Source: Marinomonas spartinae (GTDB taxonomy: Bacteria > Pseudomonadota > Gammaproteobacteria > Pseudomonadales > Marinomonadaceae). Taken from it: a stretch of 64,000 bases of DNA. Made by a program: the position numbers and the translations under genes. Shown piece after piece: positions 26,910-35,360 of this stretch. The notes below the pieces were generated by a model. It was not told the DNA's origin, ran no database searches, and saw only the letters and a program-made list of their open reading frames with translations. Every line of letters begins with the position of its first letter. The stretch's first letter is position 1. The stretch spans positions 1 through 64,000 of the forward strand of contig NZ_JAEMUI010000007.1 of the NCBI RefSeq assembly GCF_016461715.1, given 5' to 3'.

Positions 26910-28118
26910 ATGTCTATTAATAATGTTGAAATTCCTTATGGTGCTTATTGGAGTACGCCGTTTACCAAGTGGCAAGGCTCGCTACAGTATTTGCATTCGA
27001 TGAAGTTTGCCGCTCATGTTGCGAAACAAGAGCTGGCCAAACGCGAGATTGATCCACTGATTTTTGATTCTGGTGTGTTGGGTATGACCATTAATCAGTA
27101 TCAATCTTTTAACGGTGCCCCTTGGGCTTTGTATGATCTTGGGGCAATTCGTACCCCAGGTCATGCGGTTAATCAGGTCTGCGCAACCAGTGCACGGGCC
27201 TTATTTGCGGCATCATCGGAAGTCATGTGTGGTATGGCGAAGGTGTCATTGCTAATGTCGGCTGATCGTTGTTCTAACGGCCCACAGATTTATTACCCAA
27301 ATCCAAAAGGTATGGGGGGCTATGGTGAGAGCGAAGCACAGGTGACATACAACATGATGAATGACCCAATGGGGGGGCATTCCATGATGCAAACCGGTGA
27401 AAATGTTGCCAAGCGTTTTGATATTTCGAGGGAAGAGTTGGATGCCGTTACTTTACGTCGTTATGAGCAGTATCAAGAAGCTTTAAAAGACAACCAAGCA
27501 TTCCAAAAGCGCTTTATGACTTTGCCTTTGTCTGTGCCAACCGCAAACTTTAAAAAAGAAGAAACGGTTCTGACAGGTGATGAAGGGGTTTTTCCTACGA
27601 CGGCTGAAGGGTTGGCGAAGCTGAAACCCATTATGGAAGGGGGAGTGATCACCTTTGGTAACCAAACTCATCCTGCGGATGGTAATGCGGCGATTATTGT
27701 TTGTCATAGTGATCAAGCTCAGGCTCTGTCGACTCGGCCAGAGATCAAGGTAGAAGTCTTGGGGTTTGGTCAAGCTCGGGATGATTTGGCTTACATGCCA
27801 GCGGCTCCCATTGAGGCGGCACAACGTGCGTTGCAAATGGCCAATCTTGATATTAAACAAATAGATGCGATCAAGACACACAATCCCTTTGCGGTGAACG
27901 ATGTGGCACTGGCTAAGGCATTGAATATTGATGTCATGACGATGAATAACTATGGCTGTTCTTTGATCTGGGGGCACCCTCAGGGGCCAACAGGGTTACG
28001 CGCCATTATTGAGATGATTGAGGAACTGGCGATTCGTGGCGGCGGTTATGGCTTGTTTACTGGTTGTGCGGCGGGTGATACGGGTATGGCTGCCATTATT
28101 AAAGTGTCCGAACGCTAG
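26910..28118 (+). CDS. Thiolase-family acyltransferase
   Basis: 402 residues. Nucleophile Cys91 in NQVCATSARAL, then HNPFAVND in place of the classical NEAFA block, and the C-terminal GCAAGDTG loop with a Cys at the usual position. The HNPF form is closer to the SCP2/SCPx-type thiolases. The role would be thiolytic release of acetyl-CoA from a 3-ketoacyl-CoA. The frame extends 60 bp upstream into the CoA-transferase gene, but the ATG at 26910 has AAGGGG before it and starts 14 bp after that stop. A UUCG terminator follows. Confidence 0.87.
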   Translation: MSINNVEIPYGAYWSTPFTKWQGSLQYLHSMKFAAHVAKQELAKREIDPLIFDSGVLGMTINQYQSFNGAPWALYDLGAIRTPGHAVNQVCATSARALFAASSEVMCGMAKVSLLMSADRCSNGPQIYYPNPKGMGGYGESEAQVTYNMMNDPMGGHSMMQTGENVAKRFDISREELDAVTLRRYEQYQEALKDNQAFQKRFMTLPLSVPTANFKKEETVLTGDEGVFPTTAEGLAKLKPIMEGGVITFGNQTHPADGNAAIIVCHSDQAQALSTRPEIKVEVLGFGQARDDLAYMPAAPIEAAQRALQMANLDIKQIDAIKTHNPFAVNDVALAKALNIDVMTMNNYGCSLIWGHPQGPTGLRAIIEMIEELAIRGGGYGLFTGCAAGDTGMAAIIKVSER

Positions 28119-28191
28119 GCTTGGTCTTTGTTTTGTTCACCGTTTGCGCAGGATGGGCGAATGGTGATGATGTTCCGTTGCTGTAAGGCTT

Positions 28192-28214
28192 GCCATCTTC
28201 GGATGGCTTTTTTT
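28192..28214 (+). terminator. Terminator after the thiolase gene
   Basis: GCCATC-TTCG-GATGGC followed by seven T: a stable UUCG tetraloop and a clean Rho-independent terminator. It separates the CoA-transferase/thiolase unit from the crotonase unit. Confidence 0.92.
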
Positions 28215-28281
28215 CTGGCTTTTTACAGGTCGCAACACACCGTTTTATTTAAATATTTTCAATTATTATAGAATGTTGAGT

Positions 28282-28311
28282 TTGACATTTGTTTATGTGT
28301 ACAACTATTAT
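28282..28311 (+). promoter_or_regulatory. Promoter of the crotonase unit with embedded operator
   Basis: -35 TTGACA (28282-28287) and -10 TATTAT (28306-28311) with an 18-bp spacer. The motif GTTTATGTGTACAAC (28291-28305) fills the spacer, an ideal place for a repressor. It matches the site before the CoA-transferase gene. Confidence 0.65.
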
Positions 28312-28388
28312 CACTTTAATGATTTATTCACGATATAAACAACATGGGCAGACCTTGGCTGCATAACCATAAGAATAGAGGCAGACGC

Positions 28389-29153
28389 ATGGCAACGTAC
28401 GAGTACATTAAATTTTCCGTAGAAGATGGTATTGGCCATCTAGTGTTAAATCGCCCTGAAAAGAAGAATGCGATCAATGATAAGTTGTGTCTTGAGATTG
28501 AAAACGTATTTATCAATCTGAGTGATGAGGTGAGTGTCATTTTGTTATCAGGGGCGGGCCCTGAGTTTTGCGCAGGGTTAGATCTAAGTGAGCACACCGC
28601 ACGTGAGCCATTTGATGTGGTGAAGCATTCGAATATGTGGCATCGCGTTTTTGGCCATATCCAAAATTCAGGGGTTCCTGTTGTAGCGGCGATGCAAGGG
28701 GCTGTCATTGGCGGCGGCTTGGAGCTGGGAATCTGTGCCCATATCCGTGTTGCTGAAAAGGGAACTTTTTATCGATTACCAGAAGGTCGCCACGGCATTT
28801 TTGTCGGCGGTGGTGCATCGGTCAATGTAGCAAATGTTATTGGTACCAGTCGAATGACGGAAATGATGCTGACAGGACGAGATGTCGATTCAGAAGAAGG
28901 GTTGCGCATCGGCTTATCTCATTATGTGGTTGACAATGGCGCGTCGTTAGCAAAAGCGCGTGAGGTCGCAGCGACGATTGCAACCAACTCTAAATATTCT
29001 AACTGGGCGATGACCACCGGATTACGTCATATTAACAGTATGTCGGCTTCTGAGGGCATGTACACCGAGTCTTTACTCTGTGGTGTGACGCAAACCAGTC
29101 CTGAAGTGAAAGCGCGCATTGATGCCTTTCTAAATCGTAAAAAGAATTCCTAA
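28389..29153 (+). CDS. Enoyl-CoA hydratase/crotonase-family enzyme
   Basis: 254 residues. Oxyanion-hole segments are [13 protein letters not shown] and [17 protein letters not shown]; the latter gives the conserved Gly pair. The PEGRHGIF region sits where catalytic Glu residues occur. It should hydrate the double bond of an unsaturated aromatic acyl-CoA, such as cinnamoyl-type CoA. A feruloyl-CoA hydratase-lyase is possible but the neighbours fit beta-oxidation. The ATG at 28389 has AGAGG at 28377-28381; the ATG 45 bp upstream has no SD. It is followed 22 bp later by the SDR gene. Confidence 0.85.
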   Translation: MATYEYIKFSVEDGIGHLVLNRPEKKNAINDKLCLEIENVFINLSDEVSVILLSGAGPEFCAGLDLSEHTAREPFDVVKHSNMWHRVFGHIQNSGVPVVAAMQGAVIGGGLELGICAHIRVAEKGTFYRLPEGRHGIFVGGGASVNVANVIGTSRMTEMMLTGRDVDSEEGLRIGLSHYVVDNGASLAKAREVAATIATNSKYSNWAMTTGLRHINSMSASEGMYTESLLCGVTQTSPEVKARIDAFLNRKKNS

Positions 29154-29175
29154 TACCTTCATTGGAGCAATTAAT

Positions 29176-29943
29176 ATGCAAATCAAAAATAATCATTTTA
29201 TTGTGACTGGGTCGGCTTCTGGTATTGGTGAAGCGGTTGCTCGCCGCCTCCATGGTTTGGGGGCAAAGATTACATTAGCGGATATGAATGAAAAAGGGTT
29301 AGAGCGTGTGGCAGCGGATCTTGGTGAACACGTTCAGGCTGTGACGACAGATGTGTCTGATGAAGCATCGGCACAAAACTGTATGGATAAAGCCGTCGAC
29401 GCTTTTGGCCCAATTCGCGGCATTGTCAATTGTGCTGGTATTCCTGGTGCTGAACGGGTGGTAGGACGTGAAGGGCCACACAGCTTAGCTGGCTTTGAGC
29501 GTGCTTTAAAAGTCAATCTGTTGGGGACTTTCAATATGGTTCGTTTGGCGGCTGACAAAATGCAGCATAACGAACAAGCAGCGGATTTAGAACGCGGTGT
29601 GATCATTAATACGGCGTCTGTTGCGGCGTTTGATGGGCAAATTGGTCAAGCGGCCTATTCTGCGTCTAAAGGTGGGGTTTGTGCGATGACATTGCCAATT
29701 GCCCGTGAGCTTGCACGCTTTGGTATTCGCGTTATGACCATTGCCCCTGGCTTGTTTAAAACTCCGATGATGGATGTGCTGCCAGAAGACGTTCAGCAAT
29801 CATTGGGTGCTGCTATTCCGTTTCCTTCTCGTTTGGGGGAGCCAGATGAATATGCGGCTTTGGCACAGCATATCATTGAAAATGTCATGTTAAATGGCGA
29901 AGTGATTCGTTTAGATGGTGCATTGCGGATGGCCGCTAAATAA
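29176..29943 (+). CDS. SDR-family 3-hydroxyacyl-CoA dehydrogenase (type II-like)
   Basis: 255 residues. NAD-binding TGSASGIG at about 11-18, NCAGIPG, and the catalytic Ser-Tyr-Lys of NTASVAAF...AAYSASKGG. Overall it resembles the HSD10/type II 3-hydroxyacyl-CoA dehydrogenases ([14 protein letters not shown]). It should oxidise the 3-hydroxyacyl-CoA made by the crotonase for the thiolase to cleave. It lies in a unit with the crotonase and before the ligase gene. Confidence 0.87.
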   Translation: MQIKNNHFIVTGSASGIGEAVARRLHGLGAKITLADMNEKGLERVAADLGEHVQAVTTDVSDEASAQNCMDKAVDAFGPIRGIVNCAGIPGAERVVGREGPHSLAGFERALKVNLLGTFNMVRLAADKMQHNEQAADLERGVIINTASVAAFDGQIGQAAYSASKGGVCAMTLPIARELARFGIRVMTIAPGLFKTPMMDVLPEDVQQSLGAAIPFPSRLGEPDEYAALAQHIIENVMLNGEVIRLDGALRMAAK

Positions 29944-30093
29944 CTCGCTTAGCGAGCTAATCCTGCTATTGCAAGCGCTGATGGGCTTCTGTCTCGTCGA
30001 GAGAATAACAATAATATTGGTTGTGGCTATGATGGTCGCTTCCCTAAAACTTTAACCACATAAAAATAACCAGCGTGGTTTTAGGAGCTTAAA

Positions 30094-31947
30094 ATGAATG
30101 GTGAATTTCATCCTATCAAAGTGACTGCTCACCCTATTGATATCGAATATAGGGAAGATGGGGTACAAATAATCAGTAGCCAGAAGGCGCTGAATGACTA
30201 TGCACGTTGTTGGACCGATCGGCTTGCTTTATGGGCAGATAAAACGCCGGATCAAGTGTTTGTTGCGCAACGTAATGATAATGGTGAATGGGATGAGGTA
30301 ACTTACTCTCAAGCCCTGCAACGTATTCGCCAGATTGCCTCTTGGTTGATTAAGCAGCCCGTTTCTTTAGAGCGCCCAATCGTTTTTCTCTGCGGTAATA
30401 GTGTTGAGCATTTAATGCTGGCGTTAGCAGGAATGTATGTGGGTATTGCTCATTCCCCTGTCTCTCCCGCCTATTCTTTAATCGCAACAGATTATACCAA
30501 GCTTAAGCACATTTTTGATGTTTTAACGCCAGGGTTGATTGTGGTAGATGATTTAGCGCCTTATGAAAGAGCCATACAGGCTGTTTGCTCGGATACCAGT
30601 ACTCCTGTCGCGGTGATTAAAGGGGACGTTAAACCACAAAAAATCACCAACCCAACCATTTCATTTGATGCGTTTTGGGATCATCCACTGGACCCTGTGA
30701 TTGAGGCTAAAAATGCTGAAGTGAATGGCGATACGGTGGCAAAAATCTTGTTTACCTCTGGTACAACAGGGCTCCCAAAAGGGGTGACCAATACCCAGAG
30801 AATGATTTGTGCTAACCAGGTGATGATTCATCAAGTTATGCAATTTTTAGCAGAGAAACCACCTGTTATGGTGGACTGGCTCCCTTGGAACCATACGTTT
30901 GGTGGTAACCATAACGTGGGGATTGCCCTATACAATGGCGGTGCTTTGTATTTGGACGATGGGAAGCCAACCGAAAAACTGTTTGATAAAACCCTGAAAA
31001 ACATCGTGGACGTCAAGCCAACGGTGTATTTTAACGTGCCAAAAGGGTTTGAGCTTTTGGTTAAGCATTTGAAAGCTGACAGTGCACTAGCGGAAAGCTT
31101 CTTCTCTCGATTGCAGTTTACCTTTTTCGCCGCCGCTGGCTTAGCTCAACATATTTGGGACGATCTCGATGCCTTAGCCATCCAATATACTGGCAAGAAA
31201 ATCCCTATGTTAACGGGGCTTGGTTGTACTGAAACGGCACCGTCTGCCACCTTTGCTTCTGTTGAAGAGTCTGCTTCAGGTGTGATCGGTGTGCCTGCAC
31301 CGGGTGTGACGGTCAAGTTGGTTCCTAATGAAGGAAAGTTGGAAGCGCGGGTCAAAGCGGTGACCACTATGCCAGGCTATTGGCGTCAACCTGAGTTGAA
31401 TAAAAAAGCGTTTGATGAAGAAGGATTTTATTGCCTTGGGGATGCGTTTGCTTATGTGGATGAGCAAAACCCTCATCGTGGGTTCCGTTTTGATGGACGT
31501 GTCTCTGAAGATTTTAAATTGGACAGCGGTACCTGGGTGAGCTCTGGCGTTATTAAAGCGAAACTGATTAGTGCATTGGCGCCGTTTGTTCAAGACGTGG
31601 TGATATGTGGTTCAAACGCAGGTTTCGTCACAGCAATGGTGTTTCCAGATTGGAACCATTGTCGTGCGATTATGCCTGGCTATGAAGAGGTGTCTTATGA
31701 GGATATCATCCGTGATAGCAACGTACGTGAAGCCTTTAGAGAAAAATTGGTGGAATTCGCTCAACTCAGTACTGGTAGCTCTACTTTGGTAAAACGCATT
31801 ATTTTGCAATCCAAAGCGGCTAGTATTGACGCCCACGAAATTACTGATAAAGGATCGTTAAACCAACGTGCGGTTCAAGATAATCGTCCTGATCAAATCG
31901 CTCTTCTGTATCAAGAACCAGTCGCCGATGAGGTGATTAGTATCTAA
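30094..31947 (+). CDS. Feruloyl-CoA synthase-type acyl-CoA ligase
   Basis: 617 residues of the ANL superfamily. AMP-binding P-loop LFTSGTTGLPKGV, the segment MLTGLGCTETAPSATF, and FRFDGRVSEDFKLDSGTWVS near the C-terminus. This sequence pattern is that of feruloyl-CoA synthases. It would activate a hydroxycinnamate with ATP and CoA, the first step of the cluster. Preceded by TTAGGAGC. A strong bidirectional terminator follows. The 150-bp gap after the SDR gene may hold its own promoter. Confidence 0.85.
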   Translation: MNGEFHPIKVTAHPIDIEYREDGVQIISSQKALNDYARCWTDRLALWADKTPDQVFVAQRNDNGEWDEVTYSQALQRIRQIASWLIKQPVSLERPIVFLCGNSVEHLMLALAGMYVGIAHSPVSPAYSLIATDYTKLKHIFDVLTPGLIVVDDLAPYERAIQAVCSDTSTPVAVIKGDVKPQKITNPTISFDAFWDHPLDPVIEAKNAEVNGDTVAKILFTSGTTGLPKGVTNTQRMICANQVMIHQVMQFLAEKPPVMVDWLPWNHTFGGNHNVGIALYNGGALYLDDGKPTEKLFDKTLKNIVDVKPTVYFNVPKGFELLVKHLKADSALAESFFSRLQFTFFAAAGLAQHIWDDLDALAIQYTGKKIPMLTGLGCTETAPSATFASVEESASGVIGVPAPGVTVKLVPNEGKLEARVKAVTTMPGYWRQPELNKKAFDEEGFYCLGDAFAYVDEQNPHRGFRFDGRVSEDFKLDSGTWVSSGVIKAKLISALAPFVQDVVICGSNAGFVTAMVFPDWNHCRAIMPGYEEVSYEDIIRDSNVREAFREKLVEFAQLSTGSSTLVKRIILQSKAASIDAHEITDKGSLNQRAVQDNRPDQIALLYQEPVADEVISI

Positions 31948-31998
31948 GTACTGTTGTAGTGCTCAAGAGGGCTGTGCTATCAGTCGGTCTGATTTGTT

Positions 31999-32038
31999 GC
32001 GCCATAATAGCATCAAGATAATGATGCTATTATGGCGC
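31999..32038. terminator. Bidirectional terminator between ligase and galM
   Basis: A perfect 17-bp stem, GCGCCATAATAGCATCA / TGATGCTATTATGGCGC, with a 6-nt loop, between two convergent genes. Confidence 0.85.
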
Positions 32039-32054
32039 TTTATAATACTCGCTG

Positions 32055-33044
32055 TTAAGAAAAACAATAACGTGTGATCTGTTGATAGCGATCTTTTGGG
32101 GAGAGCAAAATAGAGGGAAAGTGGCCGTGATTAATGGCATCTGGCCAGGCTTGTGCTTCCATGGCTAATCCTGAATAAGCGCTTAATGCACCGTGATTAA
32201 TATTGTGCTCCTGAGCCAGTTGAATGTGTCTACCATCATAGATTTGTAGGCCTGTTTCATTGGTCTTTAATGACATTTGAATGCCTGTTAATGGGCCAAT
32301 AAGTGTCGCTACGTCCCGTAACGGCTGTTTGTCTTGGGCCAGACAAAAATTGGTGTCTAAACCAGAATAATCGTCCCTGGCAATACGTCTTAGTGTGCGA
32401 AAATCGAAGGGTGTGTCTTGAACCGCGAGAACCTCACCTGTGGGAATTAACTCCTCTGTCACAGGTAAATAATGCTCCGCTTGAATCGCGAGCTTGTGGT
32501 CGAGTACAGAACCTTGCCCGTCTAAGTTAAAATAGCTGTGCCCTGCAAAATTACAGATCGTTAGCTGGTCTGTTGTAGCAAGAATTTCCAGTTCTAGTGC
32601 TGTCCCATATAGCCGATAAAAGACATCCACAACCATCTTACCTGGATACCCCATTTCTCCATCCGCCAAGACACTTTGTAAGTGAACCCGCTCGAGATTA
32701 TGTTCGACGACGGACCAATTTTTACTGCTGGTTCCCAAGGGGCCACCGTGTAAATGGTGTTTTTCTGGTGGGCTAAGGGGCAGAGTATATTGTTGGTTTT
32801 CAATCAGAGCGCGACCTTGTGCGGTACGATTGGCGACACGCCCAACCACGGCACCAAAGTATTTCGCTTGGTCTAAGTAGCGATCAAGAGACGCACTACC
32901 AAGCACCAATGAATGCTCATAGCCGCTTAAATGAATAGACTGAATGCTGGCGCCCAGAGGCAAAATAACCACGCGTAATTGGCCATTGTTCAGCTCTATT
33001 TGGTCGCTATCTAGAGTAGCGGTGGTTTGTTTTTGTTGGCCCAT
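32055..33044 (-). CDS. galM: Aldose 1-epimerase
   Basis: 329 residues, typical for GalM. It interconverts alpha and beta anomers of aldohexoses in the cytosol. Visible marks: GRVANRTAQGRALI, HHLHGGPLGTSSKNW (catalytic His region), GHSYFNLDGQGS (second His) and a late Glu in the AMEAQAWPDA segment. I chose ATG at 33044 (AGAGGA five bases before it) over GTG 33089, which lacks an SD. A small lipoprotein gene lies 64 bp upstream on the same strand. No other sugar gene is near. Confidence 0.88.
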   Translation of the reverse strand: MGQQKQTTATLDSDQIELNNGQLRVVILPLGASIQSIHLSGYEHSLVLGSASLDRYLDQAKYFGAVVGRVANRTAQGRALIENQQYTLPLSPPEKHHLHGGPLGTSSKNWSVVEHNLERVHLQSVLADGEMGYPGKMVVDVFYRLYGTALELEILATTDQLTICNFAGHSYFNLDGQGSVLDHKLAIQAEHYLPVTEELIPTGEVLAVQDTPFDFRTLRRIARDDYSGLDTNFCLAQDKQPLRDVATLIGPLTGIQMSLKTNETGLQIYDGRHIQLAQEHNINHGALSAYSGLAMEAQAWPDAINHGHFPSILLSPKDRYQQITRYCFS

Positions 33045-33107
33045 ACTTTCCTCTAGTGGGTTTTTTGTTGTTATGTTTGGCGGGGTCACTAAGACGTTGA
33101 TTACCGA

Positions 33108-33434
33108 CTATAAGCCTCGTGGAATTTGTGTCCAGTCAATTTCTCGAATACCTTGTAAGCAGCTTTGATCTTGGCTAGGTTCTTGACGGTTGGTCATAGC
33201 AACCATCTGACCTTGCTTAAACCAAACGGTAATGTAGATACATTGCTTTACACCATTAAAGGCGGCGTATTGCCATGCTTCAGTGGTGCCATTGAAGGAG
33301 CGATAGATGGGCTTGCCCATAATATTCGTGACTTGTTGTTTATCCATCCCTTCTTGTAGAGAGAGCGCTTTGGTGTTGATGAAGCTACAAGCGGTTAACA
33401 GTGAAAAAGCAATTATAAGGAAAACGATGCGCAT
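33108..33434 (-). CDS. Small outer-membrane lipoprotein, BamE/SmpA-like
   Basis: 108 residues. Signal with lipobox LLTAC (Cys16), then GMDKQQVTNIMGKPIYRSFNG, the repeat-like pattern of the SmpA/OmlA/BamE fold, although the protein is short and only distantly similar. Function unknown; a structural role at the cell envelope is likely. Same strand as galM. A GATCATG / CATGATC hairpin lies upstream at 33481-33500. Confidence 0.75.
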   Translation of the reverse strand: MRIVFLIIAFSLLTACSFINTKALSLQEGMDKQQVTNIMGKPIYRSFNGTTEAWQYAAFNGVKQCIYITVWFKQGQMVAMTNRQEPSQDQSCLQGIREIDWTQIPRGL

Positions 33435-33915
33435 TATGGACCATCCAAAAAGTGAGCTGGCAAAATAGTATTCTAGTCAGGATCATGCTTTGACATGATC
33501 ATGTTTATCCGTTGTTTGTACCTTGCTTAACTATAAGGCTATACAGCAAAACCCACAAATTATTGATGCTGTATCAGCGAGTTATCCGCGTTAAAAACCT
33601 CTCTTATAGCCTTATGCTATCAGGTCTATGTCAGTGTTCACTTGGTATAAAAAAATTACAAACTCAACGTACATTTTATTGGGGAGTCTACTACGCTTAC
33701 TTTAATTGCATTGTATAAAAAGTAACGTAGGGAAGACAAAGTGCCTTATTTGGCGCCTATAAAAAGTGTTTACAGGAGCAAGTCGTAATTGAAACCTCAT
33801 CGATGCATGCTTTTTGTCCGCCGTGAACTGTACCCCTCTTTATTTTTTCTACTTTCTGAGCAAGCAATGGCTTAACCGCTCATACAAGGGCCTATATTTA
33901 GTAACTAGGATCGTT
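33435..33915. other. Regulatory region between a lipoprotein gene and the chemosensory operon
   Basis: About 480 bp without a supported gene. A dyad GATCATG-CTTTGA-CATGATC lies at 33481-33500 and an A+T-rich TTGCATTGTATAAAA stretch near 33706-33720 could be a -10 region for the chemosensory operon. A 68-codon frame at 33512-33718 has no SD and no recognisable features. Confidence 0.5.
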
Positions 33916-35070
33916 ATGAAAAAAACATTGTGGTTGTATTTTTTTCTGCTGGTTATTTGCTGCAGTCTGTTTGTGTTTGTTGCTCCCCTAGCGGGTTTTA
34001 TCGGCTTATCTGTAGGCGCCGGAGCGGTCATTGTGGTTGCCAAAAAGCATTTGGTTACTGTGGATCAACCTGCAAATACTGATGATGGTGAAACCATCAA
34101 AAAACCAGTAGTCGACATGGAGAGTGTGCAACAGCATTTATTCCAAAATGAGCTGATTCCATTGCTACATTCGTGTGATGACGATTTATCGAATGTCTTA
34201 AAGACTCAAGAGGATGCCGTAGCGTTACTTACCGAGTCCTTTCGAGATATCGACAATCTTGTTACTTCCCAGTCTGGTTATATTGAGGAGTTGGTCAAAG
34301 ATGGTATGGAAGGCGGAGACACCTACAGTAATGCCATGAAAGCGTTTGCCAACCGAACATCAAAGACCATTGACCGTTTTATTTCCAGCACGGTGGAGAT
34401 GTCAGCGTCTTCTATGGAGTTATTAAAGCAGGTCAATGTGATTAACGAACAAATGCCAGAAATCGCCAAAGCCTTAAAAGATATTGATGATATTGCTGCT
34501 CAAACCAATTTATTAGCATTGAATGCCGCCATCGAAGCGGCCCGAGCGGGGGAGGCTGGTCGAGGTTTTGCTGTGGTAGCGGATGAAGTGCGTTCTCTTT
34601 CCAATCGCTCCACTGGGTTCAGTGAAGCCATTCAGTCTCGTATTAACAATATTCAAACTCAGGTCAACCAGCTATCGGTTTCTATGGAAAAAGTCGCTGC
34701 TCATGATGTGACTTACATCATGGAGTCGAAAAAAGAGATGAATGTTGCGTTGGACAGGATTGTCAAAAAGGCACATTCAGACGCGCGGGTAACCAGCGAA
34801 TTAGAAAGTCTGTCTGGTACTTTAGAGCAAGCTATTCACCAAGCGACGAGAGGGTTGCAATTTGATGACATCAATAGTCAAAACATATTATTCATCATGG
34901 AAACGCTAAAATTTATTGAGGATAACTTACAAGCCTTTAATGGTGGATCAGCAGAAGAAATTGAGAATATTCTTCAAGAAAGACTGGCTCTTTTAAATCA
35001 GAGAAAAGAAAAAAGGCATAACCCTGTCTCACAAAAAGGGGTCGATAGTGGTGATGTCGAGCTATTTTAG
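33916..35070 (+). CDS. MCP-like signalling protein without periplasmic domain or HAMP
   Basis: 384 residues. Two hydrophobic N-terminal helices (~7-25 and 27-45) with no room for a periplasmic sensor are followed directly by a cytoplasmic helical bundle. The MCP hairpin tip is [20 protein letters not shown] with [22 protein letters not shown] later segment [15 protein letters not shown] is typical of atypical MCPs in such operons. It ends SGDVELF. The upstream frame begins at 33814, but ATG 33916 has AGGA at a good distance. It is first gene of a ten-gene chemosensory operon and may sense via membrane state or a partner protein. Confidence 0.85.
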   Translation: MKKTLWLYFFLLVICCSLFVFVAPLAGFIGLSVGAGAVIVVAKKHLVTVDQPANTDDGETIKKPVVDMESVQQHLFQNELIPLLHSCDDDLSNVLKTQEDAVALLTESFRDIDNLVTSQSGYIEELVKDGMEGGDTYSNAMKAFANRTSKTIDRFISSTVEMSASSMELLKQVNVINEQMPEIAKALKDIDDIAAQTNLLALNAAIEAARAGEAGRGFAVVADEVRSLSNRSTGFSEAIQSRINNIQTQVNQLSVSMEKVAAHDVTYIMESKKEMNVALDRIVKKAHSDARVTSELESLSGTLEQAIHQATRGLQFDDINSQNILFIMETLKFIEDNLQAFNGGSAEEIENILQERLALLNQRKEKRHNPVSQKGVDSGDVELF

Positions 35071-35084
35071 AATAAGGACTTCTT

Positions 35085-35360
35085 ATGACTGATATTGTGA
35101 TTGTTTTACCAGAAAGGTTTGATTTTAGTACCCATAAATGGTTTACCAAAGAGTATGAAAAGGCTTTGCTAACTAACAATAATATTGTTCTTGATTTTTC
35201 TTGTGTCCAATATATTGACTCCTCTGCACTGGGGATGATGGTTTTACTGCATCGCCTATTGGCTGAAAAAAATAAAAAAGGGGTGGTAAGAAACGTATCT
35301 GGCAATGCAAAAGAAATCTTAGAAATGGCCAATTTTGGTAACTTGTATCAATATGAATAA
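35085..35360 (+). CDS. STAS-domain anti-sigma-factor antagonist-like protein
   Basis: 91 residues. STAS fold with the phosphorylatable Ser in the DSSALGMMVLL motif (Ser46/Ser47). Such proteins bind a HATPase-type kinase or sigma factor and are switched by phosphorylation. It is directly before the PP2C/HATPase protein, its likely partner, with 8 bp overlap. SD is AAGGA. Confidence 0.88.
   Translation: MTDIVIVLPERFDFSTHKWFTKEYEKALLTNNNIVLDFSCVQYIDSSALGMMVLLHRLLAEKNKKGVVRNVSGNAKEILEMANFGNLYQYE

Noticed and set aside
27483-27977. 164-codon minus-strand frame inside the thiolase gene
   Set aside because: Fully within a gene with clear catalytic motifs on the other strand.
28389-29153. Feruloyl-CoA hydratase-lyase (vanillin-forming) assignment for the crotonase
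   Set aside because: Possible, but the adjacent SDR dehydrogenase and thiolase would have no role in the lyase route; beta-oxidation fits the whole cluster better.
33512-33718. 68-codon frame upstream of the chemosensory operon
   Set aside because: No Shine-Dalgarno sequence, irregular composition and no recognisable domain; likely chance openness in an A+T-rich region.
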